Below are positions 24,380-36,370 of a stretch of 64,000 bases of DNA, piece by piece. The notes beneath the pieces were generated by a model. That model saw nothing but the letters and a program-made list of their open reading frames with translations. It was not told where the DNA came from and made no database searches. This DNA comes from Sipunculus nudus (lineage: Eukaryota; Annelida; Sipuncula; Golfingiida; Sipunculidae): NCBI GenBank assembly GCA_026874595.1, contig CM049309.1, forward strand, positions 19,033,576-19,097,575. The letters are read 5' to 3'. The position numbers and the translations under genes are program-made. Position 1 is the first letter of the stretch. Every line of letters begins with the position of its first letter.

Positions 24380-25040
24380 CATCAAGTTCAACAACAACAG
24401 CATATTATCCCCAAAGCGCATGCAGTCTAAGGGTTGCATCGGAGCATTGCCATGCTCTGGCTATGACATCACCAACAGTTCATGCCAAGCTGGTGACATC
24501 TCAAACATGTCATTGGGCCTTTAGCCTGCTGTGGTTACCACGGCAACCCTTAAACCCCCTCATCCTCGAAGGGTGAGCATGTCAGCATTTGCAAAGCAAA
24601 TCGGAGTGGGTGTTTTGTGATTCTGCAGTGGTCCACGAACCTGCCAGGAAATGGTAGCCCGGCCCGAGAGTGAGATCGCTGGGCTCCGTCACCGCTTCTA
24701 GGAGGGCAGGTGTGAAATTGGATTTCACTTTTGCACCAAGCGCTTGCACTCTCAACAATTAACACACCCGACTGGCTTTCATTAGCTCCATCCTTATCCA
24801 GAACCACCAACCCGCTGATCTGCGACAAAGGTTAACACTGAAGTCCAACATGCAAACAATTATCAGTTTTGATCAGGAAAACCATTTTTCATTGAGGGAA
24901 CTCAGGGGAGTGTGCAGTTACTAATCTTGTCCCAGTTCATGACAGATGCAAGATTTGTACGTGTCCCATGTAATGAATGGGGTGCTGGAGTTCGGCATCT
25001 TCAGCGTGTGAGCTGACACTAATTTTTATATAGCCGGTTC
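24380..25040. other. Candidate regulatory block with X-box
   Basis: One of the GC-richest, most complex stretches of the window. It contains a full RFX X-box (24533-24548) and a CRE-like TGACATCA at 24465-24472. A 92-codon minus-strand ORF (24550-24828) crosses it, but the protein is unrecognisable and lacks splice support. Regulatory DNA is the better explanation. Confidence 0.4.
24533..24548. promoter_or_regulatory. RFX X-box, full palindromic site
   Basis: GGTTACCACGGCAACC. The half-sites GTTACC (24534-24539) and GGCAAC (24542-24547), with a 2-bp spacer, fit the GTNRCC-N(0-3)-RGYAAC consensus of RFX winged-helix factors, which control ciliary genes among others. The match is complete in both halves. 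Whether a promoter lies nearby cannot be seen. Confidence 0.5.
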
Positions 25041-26039
25041 ATTCATCCACACCAAAAATGCTATGTTCCTACTGTTGATTGGCACCAATGGCTGCACAAT
25101 GCACCAAGGGGAAAAATAACATGAAACTGTTTAGCTCAATACTTGACCCAGAAGTTAATGCCATATCACAGATTGCATTATATCTATAGGATGTATCTTG
25201 GCTCACCTACTAATCTAAATTCTATTGATGACCTGGTGACATTTGGAAATATGTTTCCTTTATATATTTCACCCATGTATTTCATCTGTACAGACCAAGA
25301 TGCTCATATTCAAAAGAAAAATTAATGACGATGTATTATATAATTTTTATATGATACTTGATGCATGAACACATTTATAAGGCGCCTAGCTCAGTAAATA
25401 AATTGTTTTAAAAACCATTAAATTCACATTTAGTAAAATTATATTAGGTTATTTAGTTTTCATTTGTTGCCTCAAATCTAATCTTTTATAGAGTATTTAG
25501 CAAAATGTCACAATTAATTCACTCAATTCAACAATTTATAGCAATCATTTTATATGAAAAAATTAACTCTCTAACATTTAGGTATTACCTAACTTTAAAA
25601 GTCTGAGGAAAATTAACTCTAACTGCACTTGCTGACCTTAGTGTTTCCTAATTTGTACCTGATGACTTAAGAACAGCTAGAGCAGCTAGACTGTTGATTT
25701 CAGATGTCACATTTGGTATTTGCAAAGCTTGTTAATTTCATCTGCCAGCCGCAATTTTTTATCCACAGTAATTATGTGCTGTTTATTAGTATTTATGCAC
25801 AGCTAGGTGACAGAAATTACATAAACAGAAACAGAGTATAAACAGAAAAGTTGGGTTTATGGAATTACTTGCAACTGAAAATATAAAATCCATAATTTCT
25901 TATTTCTGAGAACAGAAATTTAAAACTCAAGCTCAGTGAAGTTAACAAGTAAAAAGAAATATTTTAAGAGAAATACTTTAAAGAAGTGATAATTACTGAA
26001 AAGATATTTGTACTCATATAAAGCATACCGTATATTTAA
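25041..26039. other. Non-coding DNA, nothing specific seen
   Basis: AT-rich unique sequence without repeats or credible ORFs. Confidence 0.5.
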
Positions 26040-26220
26040 TTTAACACCATGTTACCCTGGAGAAGGGTATAGTCTTTGCGCTAGTGACCTTAATAAATTC
26101 AAAATGGCTAATTGACTGGCATTATAATCAATCAGAGTCACGGGCTGACCGGACACTGGCATTTTGCCTCAGGTTCTAATTGATCAATACATGACAATTT
26201 GCATTTATGCAAAGCTATAA
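26040..26220. other. Candidate regulatory block
   Basis: A compact high-complexity block between AT-rich flanks, with several homeodomain-like TAATTGA cores and the octamer/SOX cluster listed separately. Confidence 0.4.
26194..26213. promoter_or_regulatory. Paired octamer sites beside a SOX-like site
   Basis: ACAAT (26194-26198) overlaps ATTTGCAT (26197-26204), which is followed after 2 bp by the inverted half ATGCAAA (26207-26213). ATTTGCAT/ATGCAAAT is the POU octamer; ACAAT is a SOX core. Adjacent SOX and POU sites are a well-known composite regulatory arrangement in animals. Function here is inference. Confidence 0.4.
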
Positions 26221-26879
26221 CTTAAGTTTAAGCATGTGCCAGAATTAGGAGTAGAGATGCTGACATTAATAAAGTTGATAGCTAATGTTATACAATACTT
26301 CTGAAAATCTGATAAAAAAAAAATCTGAAATAAAATTTAAATGGAGTGTATTTCCGTTTGAGTTTGCAGGTCAGCACCAGTTTACAGGGTTCAATTACTG
26401 TTTAAATTTTGCATATATTATGAAATAATTCAGTTTAATTCACATGTTTAGTAATTCCAGTTGGGTTAAAAAATTTACATGTTCATGTTTATGCGTAAAA
26501 GTGCATGTAAACTGAGTTGAACTAGGTGCAATTCACTGACTTTTGGATAAAGTACTTTGTGCCCCAACCCAGAAAAAGTTGGAAAATGTCCTAGTGTCTC
26601 CCCCTCCCCCCCCCCCCCCCCCCCCCCCGGAAACATGGACCATGAGGTTTTTCTTAATAAAATACAATGATAATTCAGCTGGCAGAAATCTTTTTAAAAT
26701 ACAAAAGTGTAATATGAAAGTCAGTGAACGTTTCTTCTGTTTCATAGATCCAGAAGTTTGATATTTGCTTCCTATTATGATTGGAAAATCTCCAGCTCCT
26801 ACATCATTTATTACAAATTTAGAAACATATCTCTTTTGGCAAGCTTTTGTTCATTAACATGTAGGTTTCCATGAAATTG
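26221..26879. other. Non-coding DNA with poly-C tract
   Basis: AT-rich sequence around the long poly-C run at 26606-26628. ORFs on both strands through the run give poly-Pro and poly-Gly and are not genes. Confidence 0.55.
26606..26628. repeat. Poly-C tract (23 C)
   Basis: Twenty-three consecutive C, the longest homopolymer in the window, just after CTCCCCCT-like sequence. Its length in the assembly is uncertain. Confidence 0.95.
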
Positions 26880-26985
26880 TAAGAATGCAAGTGTGTGATG
26901 GTGATTTATTTGCCCTGTGAGTCCGACTATCGGAAAATTGGCGCTATATAAATACTATCTATTGTTATTATTATCATCAAGTCTC
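26880..26985 (+). mobile_element. SINE/LINE 3' tail
   Basis: GGCGCTATATAAATAC at 26940-26955 followed by TATTGTTATTATTATCATCA. A GCGCTATATAAAT block before a TTATTATTATT-type tail is a common 3' end of SINEs and their partner LINEs in many animals. The 5' head was not found. Confidence 0.5.
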
Positions 26986-29235
26986 TAAAATGCATGTTGA
27001 GGGCATTGTTGCCATGTGTCTTTAAAATGTAGGCTTCTAACCATTTCAGTATATACTTTCATTTTAAAAAAATCAGCGAAAAATCACTAATTTACCCATT
27101 AGTATAACATGTTCGAGATTAGATAAGTGACTATAGATATCAGCATCAACCCAAGACATCAGCTATGCTGGGTTCTGGTTTTCAGCTTGTGGCTTTTTTT
27201 CAAGTTGATGACTCAGGGACATTTAAAACAGTTTTTCTTGCGATCTAGTGCTGTTTAAGCCACCTTGGTTATCAAGTGCTAAAACATGACCCCAAGGGTG
27301 TCACTGAAGCTCATCCCTCATGCTGTGAAAGCCGTGAAAAACGATTGTTAAACTCGTGTGATGGATAATAATAAATGGACCAATGTCCTCAACTTTCATT
27401 AGTGTAAAGCCATGTGACCAGTGTAGCTACTGCATGAGAAAACGTTCTGAAAATCAGAGACCTTCAGGGAGATTATAGCACTGACTCTTTACGTTTTAAT
27501 ATGATAATAATATATACCACTCTGTTAATGGTTCATATTGGTTTGCAATAACATGTGTATTCTCTCATATTATTAGCAGAGTATGGCTGAATACAAAAGT
27601 TCCCAGCAAAACCTTACCGGCACATGGGCTAAGTATCTCCAGTTCACCTGTTTTATACATTGTTTTGGTTCTGTGTCAATAACCACAGTACACTTGTGTC
27701 TGTTTATCAGAACAAAACTGTGCATGTGACCACAGGTCTGATCTTGCATACGCATAACAATTAGCAAACATGGAGGCAAAAACATAAAAGAAGCACAGAA
27801 GAAACACCTGTTGGAAGCTTGAAAAATCTTGCTTTGAGAAGTTGCACTGTAAAGCCACCAGGTGGTGTGCATGGTATGTTTGTTTTGTGTCACTGATGGT
27901 GCCTGGTACAAGCTTTTTTATCACTTGTGTGAAGGAGTAAGCAGGCAGTTTTAGAAAGAAATATGGATATAATATTTAAGGAGAATACACTATATTTCAA
28001 GTATATTTAATATACCTGGTATATCAATACATCTTTAAATATGTTATCCAATTAACTCTCCTTTGCTTTAAGACCAAATATCCCACAAAATTTCATTGTT
28101 ATTCAAATATTACATAAAGAAATGTTGTATTTCAAGCAAACAGAAAAACAAACAGATCAAGTACTTGTGCATCAACATCTGAATTAAACATATAAATAAA
28201 ATCTCCTTGCCTCAGGAACCAGGTTCATCATTATGAAATTCCAGTAAAATTTATCAAATACATGAGAGGTATCCTGGGCACAATTACACAAACAAATGGA
28301 CAAAATGAACAACATACCCGTTTGTAGTAATTTTCAACAGTTACTAAAGAGGCTTTGATTTAGGATAATGGGAATCTTTGTAAGTGAAACTAAATATGTA
28401 ATGTGTTTGGCCTCAGAGAATCTAACTAAAAATAGATCTTCATCATGCATCATCAATGCATATATAAATATAGCTGTCTTAGAATCATATTTGAAAACAT
28501 TGTTAAGATACAAAACTGCAACCACAGATGATCAAAATACATCACCATCACAAACAAATGTACCTATACAACCATGTGTGGATGCAACTACCAAGCTTAC
28601 AGGCAAATCCCAGGCAACTCACTGAAACCTAATTTGATTTCTGTTTAGTAAATCAGTTTGGGTTTTCTTGGCCTGCACCTCATCTGTTCTAAATCACGTT
28701 ACGTGGAGGCATTTCAGATCTGTTCCTGTGCATTGATTCCATCTCCACAACATTGCCAAAAATTTTTTTTTCCACATCTCTAAACAAAATCATGTTCTCA
28801 GTAAATGTGATTGTCCATTTAGCTAAAATATTTAAATTAAATATATTTTTGGTGGTTAACATCTTTATGTAAATATTATCAATACCTTGCATAACTCCAG
28901 TTTCCCCCTTTTTGGCTACTTCATCTATAGTATGTCAAGCACATGAGCATCCTGTATAAAGCGAGATGTGTGTAAGTAAGTGACGTAGTCAATCAGTCCA
29001 CACTATACAAGTCCGAATCCTGTACAAATCTCCTTATTAACAGAAATGAAAGAGGGAAATTTAAAATTAACATGTATTTTTAAATCAATTTATAAACATT
29101 TCACTAGAATGTGTTGTTACATTTATGTCCCAATGCAGAGCTAAATCATGATATATACAGTCTTTTTTTTTCTAATATTCTGTTAATATAGTCACAGATG
29201 TACAAGTCTTAATTGGATTTGAAAGAGCTTTTCTT
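26986..29235. other. Non-coding DNA
   Basis: Unique. About 27290-27430 is of higher complexity and may be regulatory. Overlapping ORFs at 27573-27924 (minus), 28334-28525 (minus) and 28368-28625 (plus) contradict each other and resemble no known family. Confidence 0.5.
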
Positions 29236-29912
29236 TTTCTACTGGAGTCAAGATGAAATGATGCAAGTCAGAGTACAAGTCTGAGTCCAAGACCCTCAGG
29301 TCTAAGTCTGAGTCTGAGTTACTAATAAAAGTGTACTCCAGTTCAAGTCTGAGTTACTAAGAAAGCATACTCCAGTCCAAGTCTGAGTCACTAAGAAAGT
29401 GTACTCCAGTCCAAGTCTGATTCACTAAGAAGGTGTACTCCAGTCCAAGTCTGAGTCACTAAGAAAGTGTACTCCAGTGCAAGTCTGATTCACTAAGAAA
29501 GTGTAATCCAGTGTAAGTCTGAGTCACTAAGAAAGTATACTCCAGTCCAAGTCTGAGTCACTAAGAAAGTGTACTCCAGTCCAAGTCTGAGTCACTAAGA
29601 AAGTATACTCCAGTCCAAGTCTGAGTCACTAAGAAAGTGTACTCCAGTGCAAGTCTGAGTCACTAAGAAAGTATACTCCAGTCCAAGTCTGAGTCACTAA
29701 GAAAGTGTACTCCAGTCCAAGTCTGAGTCACTTAGAAAGTGTACTCCAGTCCAAGTCTGAGTCACTTAGAAAGTGTACTCCAGTCCATGTCTGAGTCACT
29801 AAGAAAGTGTACTCCAGTCCAAGTCAAAGTCCAGGATGCTCAAGTCCAAGTCTGAGTCTGAGTTACTAAAATAGTGTACTCCAGTCCAAGTCCAAGTCAA
29901 GGACACAATGTG
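29236..29912. repeat. 34-bp minisatellite, second family
   Basis: Unit GTGTACTCCAGTCCAAGTCT then GAGTCACTAAGAAA, 34 bp; CTGAGTCACT recurs at 29587 and 29621. Central copies are nearly identical, with T/G and A/G variants, while edge copies at 29255-29340 and 29820-29912 are shortened and rearranged (GAGTCTGAGTT). The high similarity of central units suggests recent homogenisation. The minus-strand ORF here reads as acidic SDSDLDL-type repeats and is not a gene. Related dispersed pieces lie at 4808-4884 and 5151-5168 in opposite orientation. Confidence 0.95.
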
Positions 29913-31482
29913 AGTCAGAAAAGATAATGTTTGAAAATTTGGTTTAGCTGACATCAGCAACAAGTTAGAGCAGTTAGTATGTTTATATATAGACATTATC
30001 ATGTTCACTATAACAGTCTTGTAGGTTATCTGAACACCATGACAGAATACCCTCAACTAAACACTTTACAGGGATCCAATGTGCTTCATTGCAAATAAGT
30101 GGATGCAGGTGACTTTTGAATATTGAAATAAAACCCTCGTACATTAAACAGATTTTGCATACTGGGATTTCTTATGACATGCTTTATATTAATGTTAATA
30201 CTTCTTGACTGCATGTATAGATAAAAGAAAATGTCTTGAGTTACCAGTTTTGTTTTCTTAATTGCTTGAGTCACAAGGTTCTTTCTTTTTATAATTCAAA
30301 ATATAAATGCTCTGCTGAATATAGTGAAAATCATAATGGAGGAACCAAGCTGCAATCAGACAAGGAAATGAACGCCACAAGATATGCCAATGGAATCAAT
30401 ATACAGGTTTAACACTTGGAAACAAGTCCCTTCAATAAATATAAATGATTTGTCAGGTGAAAGCCAACCTGAACCATTATAATTTCAAAGCAAACATTTA
30501 GTTACATTTATAGTATATGATCTTAAGCTTAAGTTTACATAAACAATGTGTTGCTGCCTCATTTGATTGATCAATCATACCTAAGTGACAAGTTTATCAA
30601 ATGAGCTCAATATAAATTCTGCATCAAAGCTTTTCCATGTCAGATCAATGTTGGAAAAAATTTGTCATTGAAAATAAGTATTACTGATTATATAAGAATG
30701 AGATGAAAATAAGTGAGACTGTCAGTCGGTGTGCCAGATGTGTTGACAAGGGGCGGAGATCAGCTGAAGAGCCCCACAGGGCATGGAACACTAGTGAGGC
30801 TTTGGAAGCCCATTAAAGATGGCCCCCCACCGCTGGACTTTCACACCCCCCAAATAGAGGTGTTCCTGGCGAGGGCTTCGTTATAGTTGTGGTTTCAGCA
30901 CCTGTGCACAGAATCTCACCATGGTTCACCAACCTAAGGAGAATGGACTTGTTAGAGAAATAAAACACCTGAGGGATTAAAAGCTACTTGCATCACATCT
31001 ACTAAACCATATAATCACTGCCTGTGAGTCATGTTATGGCTAAAATCTTTAAAACTGGAGCATTGAAAATTCCTTAGCTCAATGTATGTGCTACTTGCAA
31101 CGTACAAGATTTGTCCAAATGTTAGTAAAATTCTCAACTAACATTGTAAATAGCTGTATCTTTCAACTGTCATCATCAGCAGACTGACATACTTGACAAT
31201 GACTCAAAACTGTTAAAAGCTACACCTAAAAACAATGCAAGTCCCTGAGTTGAGAGTTTCTCTAATGTTATGGATTCTCCAGGGACAGGATCAAATATAC
31301 ATAGTTTGAAGAACTGGCTGGTTGAAAGACACAATCAAGATCCGCATATCCCATCTACCAACTCCTAACTTTTAATTGTCAGCTCTAAATCAGTTAAATA
31401 GCAGACTGAAAGGTTAGTAACACCCAGTGCTTGTGGCCCAAATCTAGGCAAATCAAACAGTAAAATATTGATAAAAGACTGC
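29913..31482. other. Non-coding DNA with regulatory-like block
   Basis: AT-rich overall. About 30735-30970 is GC-rich and complex, with a RUNX-like TGTGGTTT and an E-box CACCTG close together (about 30888-30904). Candidate conserved non-coding element. No ORF of note. Confidence 0.45.
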
Positions 31483-31935
31483 TTACTTATGATTGCACGA
31501 TGATCTATACACATGCAAAATTTCAGGTTGATACGTCTTACAGTCCTGTGATATAAGCATGGATGTCTGCAGTATGAATGTGAATGTAGGTGGTGCCACT
31601 TGCCATAAAATCAAGAAAGCTATCAAGGATATATACACATGCAAAATTTCAGGTGGATAAGGCCAACCACTGCAGAGATATGAGTGATTTTTACCAAAGG
31701 TAGATGAACAGATAGACACTGAGCAAAAATGGTTGCAGGTGGCGCCATCAGTTTTTTTAATGATATAAAGCTATCCAAGAGCTACACTTGTGCAAAATGT
31801 CAGCACTATTGGTCAAAGAGAGGTGGGCTAATGTTTGAAAACAGACGCACAGATGGACGCACTGCAGAGAGGAAAGGTCAGAGGTCAACCCAAAATGGTT
31901 TGGCACCAGTTACCATGTGCTACACATTTAACAAA
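31483..31935 (+). mobile_element. Tandem-repeat element, about 126-bp units
   Basis: The block ACATGCAAAATTTCAGGT recurs at 31511 and 31637 (126 bp apart), with a third, diverged copy (ACTTGTGCAAAATGTCAG) near 31786. Between them lie GTAGGTGGTGCCA and GCAGGTGGCGCCA blocks. Matching sequence (ATGCCCAATTTCAGGCTGA and GTAGGTGGCGCTAC) occurs at 49660-49870. The end near 31850-31870 has a short GACGCACAGATGGACGC stretch like the GGAC tails of the other elements. No protein is encoded. Confidence 0.7.
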
Positions 31936-34235
31936 TATGTAAAATTTTTCTCCATCAATACAAATACTTGACAGATATTAAAATTTGACCTTTTTTTCCA
32001 ACATTACTGGCCATTGAAGTGTCAAGCAAATTTCTGCAGTTCGATCTGGGAAAACTGTACAGTTAAGTTCAACTGCATGTATTTTTATGATTATCCAACA
32101 GCTACAGTTAGATGAAGATCTCCAATATTCACTTCCAGATCTAAAATGCAGAAATCGTTTTGACCCTGCAGCTGGTATTATTGGTACTGGTATCATGTTC
32201 TCGTTCCTTGCCTGGCTACATACACAGTTTTCTCTGGAGAGTTCTTGCTTATTTTATTATGTAAATCCCTTCTTGAGTATGAGCATCACAGCTTTCTTCC
32301 CTTGAAGCAGGTCTGCCAATTCCACAAAGGGTCATGAATGCAGTCCTCTCATCTTTGTACTTTCTAAACTCCCTCTAAAGAAGTATTCATTCTTCCGCAA
32401 GGGTGAGGGGGGTTCCCCATGCAGGCACAATAATAGAATGTCATTTCTTTTCTGGCTCAATGCATCAAATACTTCTGTGCCAATCAGATCCCTGCTGAGG
32501 CAGTTGGTTGACCAGTTCCTCAACTCTGCCACTGTCATGTTTGTTTAATCGGGTGTGAGGTGCTCTTGAAAGAAAAAAGAATGGTCAATATATGTGGGAC
32601 TTGATAAAGGTATATGTGCCATCTCATAATCTCCCCACCTCAGTAAAAGTTGATTCTGGTGCTGATGAAAACATGACCAGCCGCAAAGCCAGCTTCTCAA
32701 TATAAGATACAATTTGTGAATCTGACAGCAGAGGTCTTCAGAGCCTCTAAAATAATCCTCTGTTGATGCCATACTTGTAAAAATCAGCTCACAAATGATG
32801 AAAGTGTAACTCAATAAAAGTGGTCCAGCAGGCCGCCATACAAAACAAAAATTACAAAATAATATCATCACTGTTGATAGATTATTCCCAAAAAGCCGAA
32901 TTCTTCCCAAAAACCCATATATCTGTTTTTCCCCTATAACATTAAACTTTTCCTATTATAAACTCACTGACCTTCTAATCCTAAATTAAATTCACAATTT
33001 TTTTCTTCCAATAAATATATGATCAGCCCTATTTCTGTCAGTCCTTGCAAAAATTTGAAGGACTTTTCCTGAAGTGTTAAAGAAAAACTACATATAAAAC
33101 TTTCTCTGCCTTTTGTTAAAAACTACTTTCTAAAACACCCTTTTTCTACCTTTGTAAGATACTGCTAAAACCATCTGAATGTGACAATCTGAATAGAGGA
33201 TCTAAATTTGAAGTGATTACATTAATTATCATAAACATACGGGTGTCAGAGACATCAAACCCAAACCAGGACAATCCTCATGAAACTATGCTGTGCAGAT
33301 CAACACATCTGTCATGGTCATCCATTCCCAGGTTCCCTCCAGTACAAAACCACCTACCTATACTGATCAATGGGTTTATTGTAATGACTTTGCCATGCCT
33401 AAGACTGGGACAGAATCCTTTGAATTAAATTTATTTAACGGTGACCTTGGTGATCAACAAAATCTGTTCAGAACTTTTTGAGTAAATTTGAAGACAGACA
33501 AATTGAGGGTTTAGTATAATACCTCTTACCACCCAGTTAAAGAAAGAAATCATAGCTTTACTTCCAAATTATTGCAGCTGCCTACAAATGAACAGACTTG
33601 TACGGCTGAGGAAATTTTATGCTTGACCAACCAATAGGTAACCAACCCATCAGGTAACTCGCAAATATACTATTTCACTGCCAAGTTTAACTCTATATAG
33701 TCTCAATCTAATATAATACAGCATTTTATTCTTATGATATAAAGCCTGTACACTTGCACCTAGTGATTCCTTATATAAAGTCTCTTACTTTCACTGATGC
33801 CTCCTATTGGCAAAAAGTGCAACTACCAGGTCGTGGCAGCTGTTAAAGTATCCATTTTTGTGACATTTAATGTCTGATGCCTGGCAAGCTGGGGACTGTT
33901 TCCTTATGTATTGTCAGAGTAGTCATTAAGTTGATTATGTTTGAAAAACAAGGTTTCATCTGTATACAAAAGGACTGAACCAAGAATGACAATACAAAAA
34001 GACCAGAATGATATGAAAACGGTATAGGCAAAAGCTATAGATGGCTTAATACCTGGTTTTCTGCCAAAATTATAACAAGATCGAGGTAAGACACTGTATG
34101 ATAATGTTGATTAAGAGTACTGATTATCAGTTAAAGTTCTGGATATTTATCATCTCAAACAGCAAGTGATAAGTATAACCATACTGGCCAGCACCATTAT
34201 CAATTGCCTTCTCTTACTTCTGTGATGTTTTCTTG
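31936..34235. other. Non-coding DNA, possible decayed coding fragment
   Basis: Mostly AT-rich unique sequence. Two adjacent minus-strand ORFs, 32545-32910 (121 codons) and 32332-32538 (68 codons), are separated only by a stop. The second begins MTVAELRNW, a start seen in SAP-type DNA-binding motifs, but the rest of that motif is not preserved. It might be a decayed transposon protein or chance. Not called as a gene. Confidence 0.35.
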
Positions 34236-34500
34236 TTAAAGGGACCTATTCACATGCCAGGTATGTTAAATATAAATAAAATATACTGTTTTCACCTTGA
34301 AATATTATGTCAAATACCGAAATTTAATTCTAAAAATGTTTGCATGGACGTTTGCTCACGTAGAAACATAATTGCACTGGGGGCAATCAGAGGCGCAAAT
34401 TGGTTGGCATGCCATATGGTGGCCACCCCACATAACTTAACAAATAAAGGTTTTTCCAAAAGGTATTGCTACTTAGGTCTAAAATATGGTATTAATTCCC
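34236..34500 (+). mobile_element. Partial copy of the TTAA-ended MITE
   Basis: Starts TTAAAGGGACCTATTCACAT and continues with GTTAAATATAAATAAAAT, matching the left end of the element at 6189 (TTAAAGGGGCCCAATCAC, GTTAAATTAACATG). No inverted right end was found before the AT microsatellite, so the copy is truncated or too diverged. The 91-codon ORF inside is not a recognised protein. Confidence 0.55.
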
Positions 34501-34518
34501 CTGCGTGACAATAACAAC

Positions 34519-34540
34519 TTATATATATATATATATATAT
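34519..34540. repeat. AT dinucleotide microsatellite
   Basis: About eleven TA units without interruption. Confidence 0.9.
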
Positions 34541-36089
34541 CCCTTATCTGGCAAAAAATATATTTCATAATTAGCTTTCAACTATTTCAGATGCATATTT
34601 AAGCTATACTAATTCGAGTTGTAAAATGTCAGAATACAACATTTACTTATTTAAGAATGAATGGAAACTATATGGCCGAAGATTAGTGCAAATGAATCAA
34701 ATGAATCAACTGATAAATCTTGCGGTGCAAAAATCTATTACTAAGTTTTGCAAACAAATTAAGCTTTGAAACTCTGATGAGGAAATATGGTCTGTTATAT
34801 AATTTATGCAAGCAAATTTAAAAGTATGTGTTTATATCGTAGGTGATCATATACACTGGTAGGCTTTAGTATCAATACACAGAAATACGCTGACACGTAG
34901 GCCTACATATCATTTGAAAAAATGTTCAGGTCTATATATATATATATCCAAACTTGCTTACTCTTAAACAACTGATCGATTCTGATTATCAGACATTTTA
35001 TGCAACTGATTTTTATTGATGATTAATAATTTTTTTATAATACATTCATTAATAATTAATTTCCAACACTATACAATTGGGTGATTTCAAGAGCAAAATA
35101 TATACATATTCCATTTACATTATGTAACTTGACAAAGAGCATCGTACGCTACAATGGATGACATGTTCAAGTTATAACTGGACTGGACAAGGTATTATAA
35201 TTCTACAATGAAATATCATCTTAATTAAAAAGGAGACTGAATTACGTCAGAAAACTCAGGATTATGTTCTTTTGGCGGGCTTTTACCTGATTACTGCCTG
35301 ATTAATGAAATTTCCTCCACTGAAACGAAGCCCAGCAAGTGATTGAAGTTCTTACAAAAGCTCCGAGATGAAAGCCTTCTGATGTTCAAGTATTTATGAC
35401 AGAAATAAGATGATAAACTAACAAATGTGTTTGTAACTTTATCAAACTGTCCATATGAAACTTAATAATTTGAAGTAGAAGAAGGTAACAAATTTAGTTT
35501 TCCCTATTTTCATAATTCCTGGCATTTTTTACATACATTGTGATAATTATATAAAATTAATTAATTTGCATTTTTAACACCATAGTAATGAATAAATATC
35601 AAATCATTATGAATATTCATGAATATATCCTGTTGTGATATTGCTATTTCATATCATTAAAAGTCAAGCTAAATTTGGTGAACAGGAAGAAAGGTGCATT
35701 ATGTTTTTTTACACAGAAAGTACTCCATCTCAGCAAATTCATTTACAGTCATTCTGAAACTTTTCTTTTTCAAATAATCCTTTCCCTTTCCTGTCACTTA
35801 AGACAATTAAACCAAACTGTACATGACCAAATTTTAAGATTTCATTTCCTTTATATGCAAATTAGTTACACTGAACACCTGGTATTTAGTAAACTTTTAA
35901 TAACTTTCAATTTTAGACCATTAAATGAAAATCCTGAAAAATTAATAATAATGCTGGCTAGGAGAAAGAATTAAATAACTGAAACCTGTTGCTTCATAGT
36001 TAAAAATTTATAACACTTTTTACAGACATGGCTAACTGTAAGGCTAAGTACCTAGAACTGAATAAATAATGCACACATTCATTTCTTGC
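34541..36089. other. Non-coding DNA, nothing specific seen
   Basis: Strongly AT-rich unique sequence. The 99-codon ORF at 35675-35974 is unrecognisable. Confidence 0.5.
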
Positions 36090-36370
36090 TACCACAAACT
36101 CACCAAAGGCCAGACAAGCTGTCCTGATTAGGGTCGTCAATATCGGGCAGTGTAACCACTGATGGATTCAAGTCTATAGTCCCCCAGAGGCATCGCCAAT
36201 GAATATCATTAATGCCAGGTTTAGTGTTCGGAACCTCCACGCAGGGTGGCCTCATCGCTTTCACTGAAAATCCAGTGTCAGCCAAGGAGCCAAGAAAACA
36301 TTAGCGACTGAAACACTGGCTAATTAATTTTACTTCTTCATGACAGCTTTGTGTGATCTTGCCTGGCTGT
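36090..36370. other. Candidate regulatory block
   Basis: High-complexity, GC-richer block with a homeodomain-like GGCTAATTAATTTT (about 36319) and TALE-like TGACAG (36341). Conservation is not testable here. Confidence 0.35.

Noticed and set aside
26533-26761. Proline- or glycine-rich ORFs on both strands
   Set aside because: They are produced by the 23-base C homopolymer.
29799-30056. Minus-strand ORF with acidic SDSDLDL repeats
   Set aside because: It is read-through of the edge of the 34-bp minisatellite.
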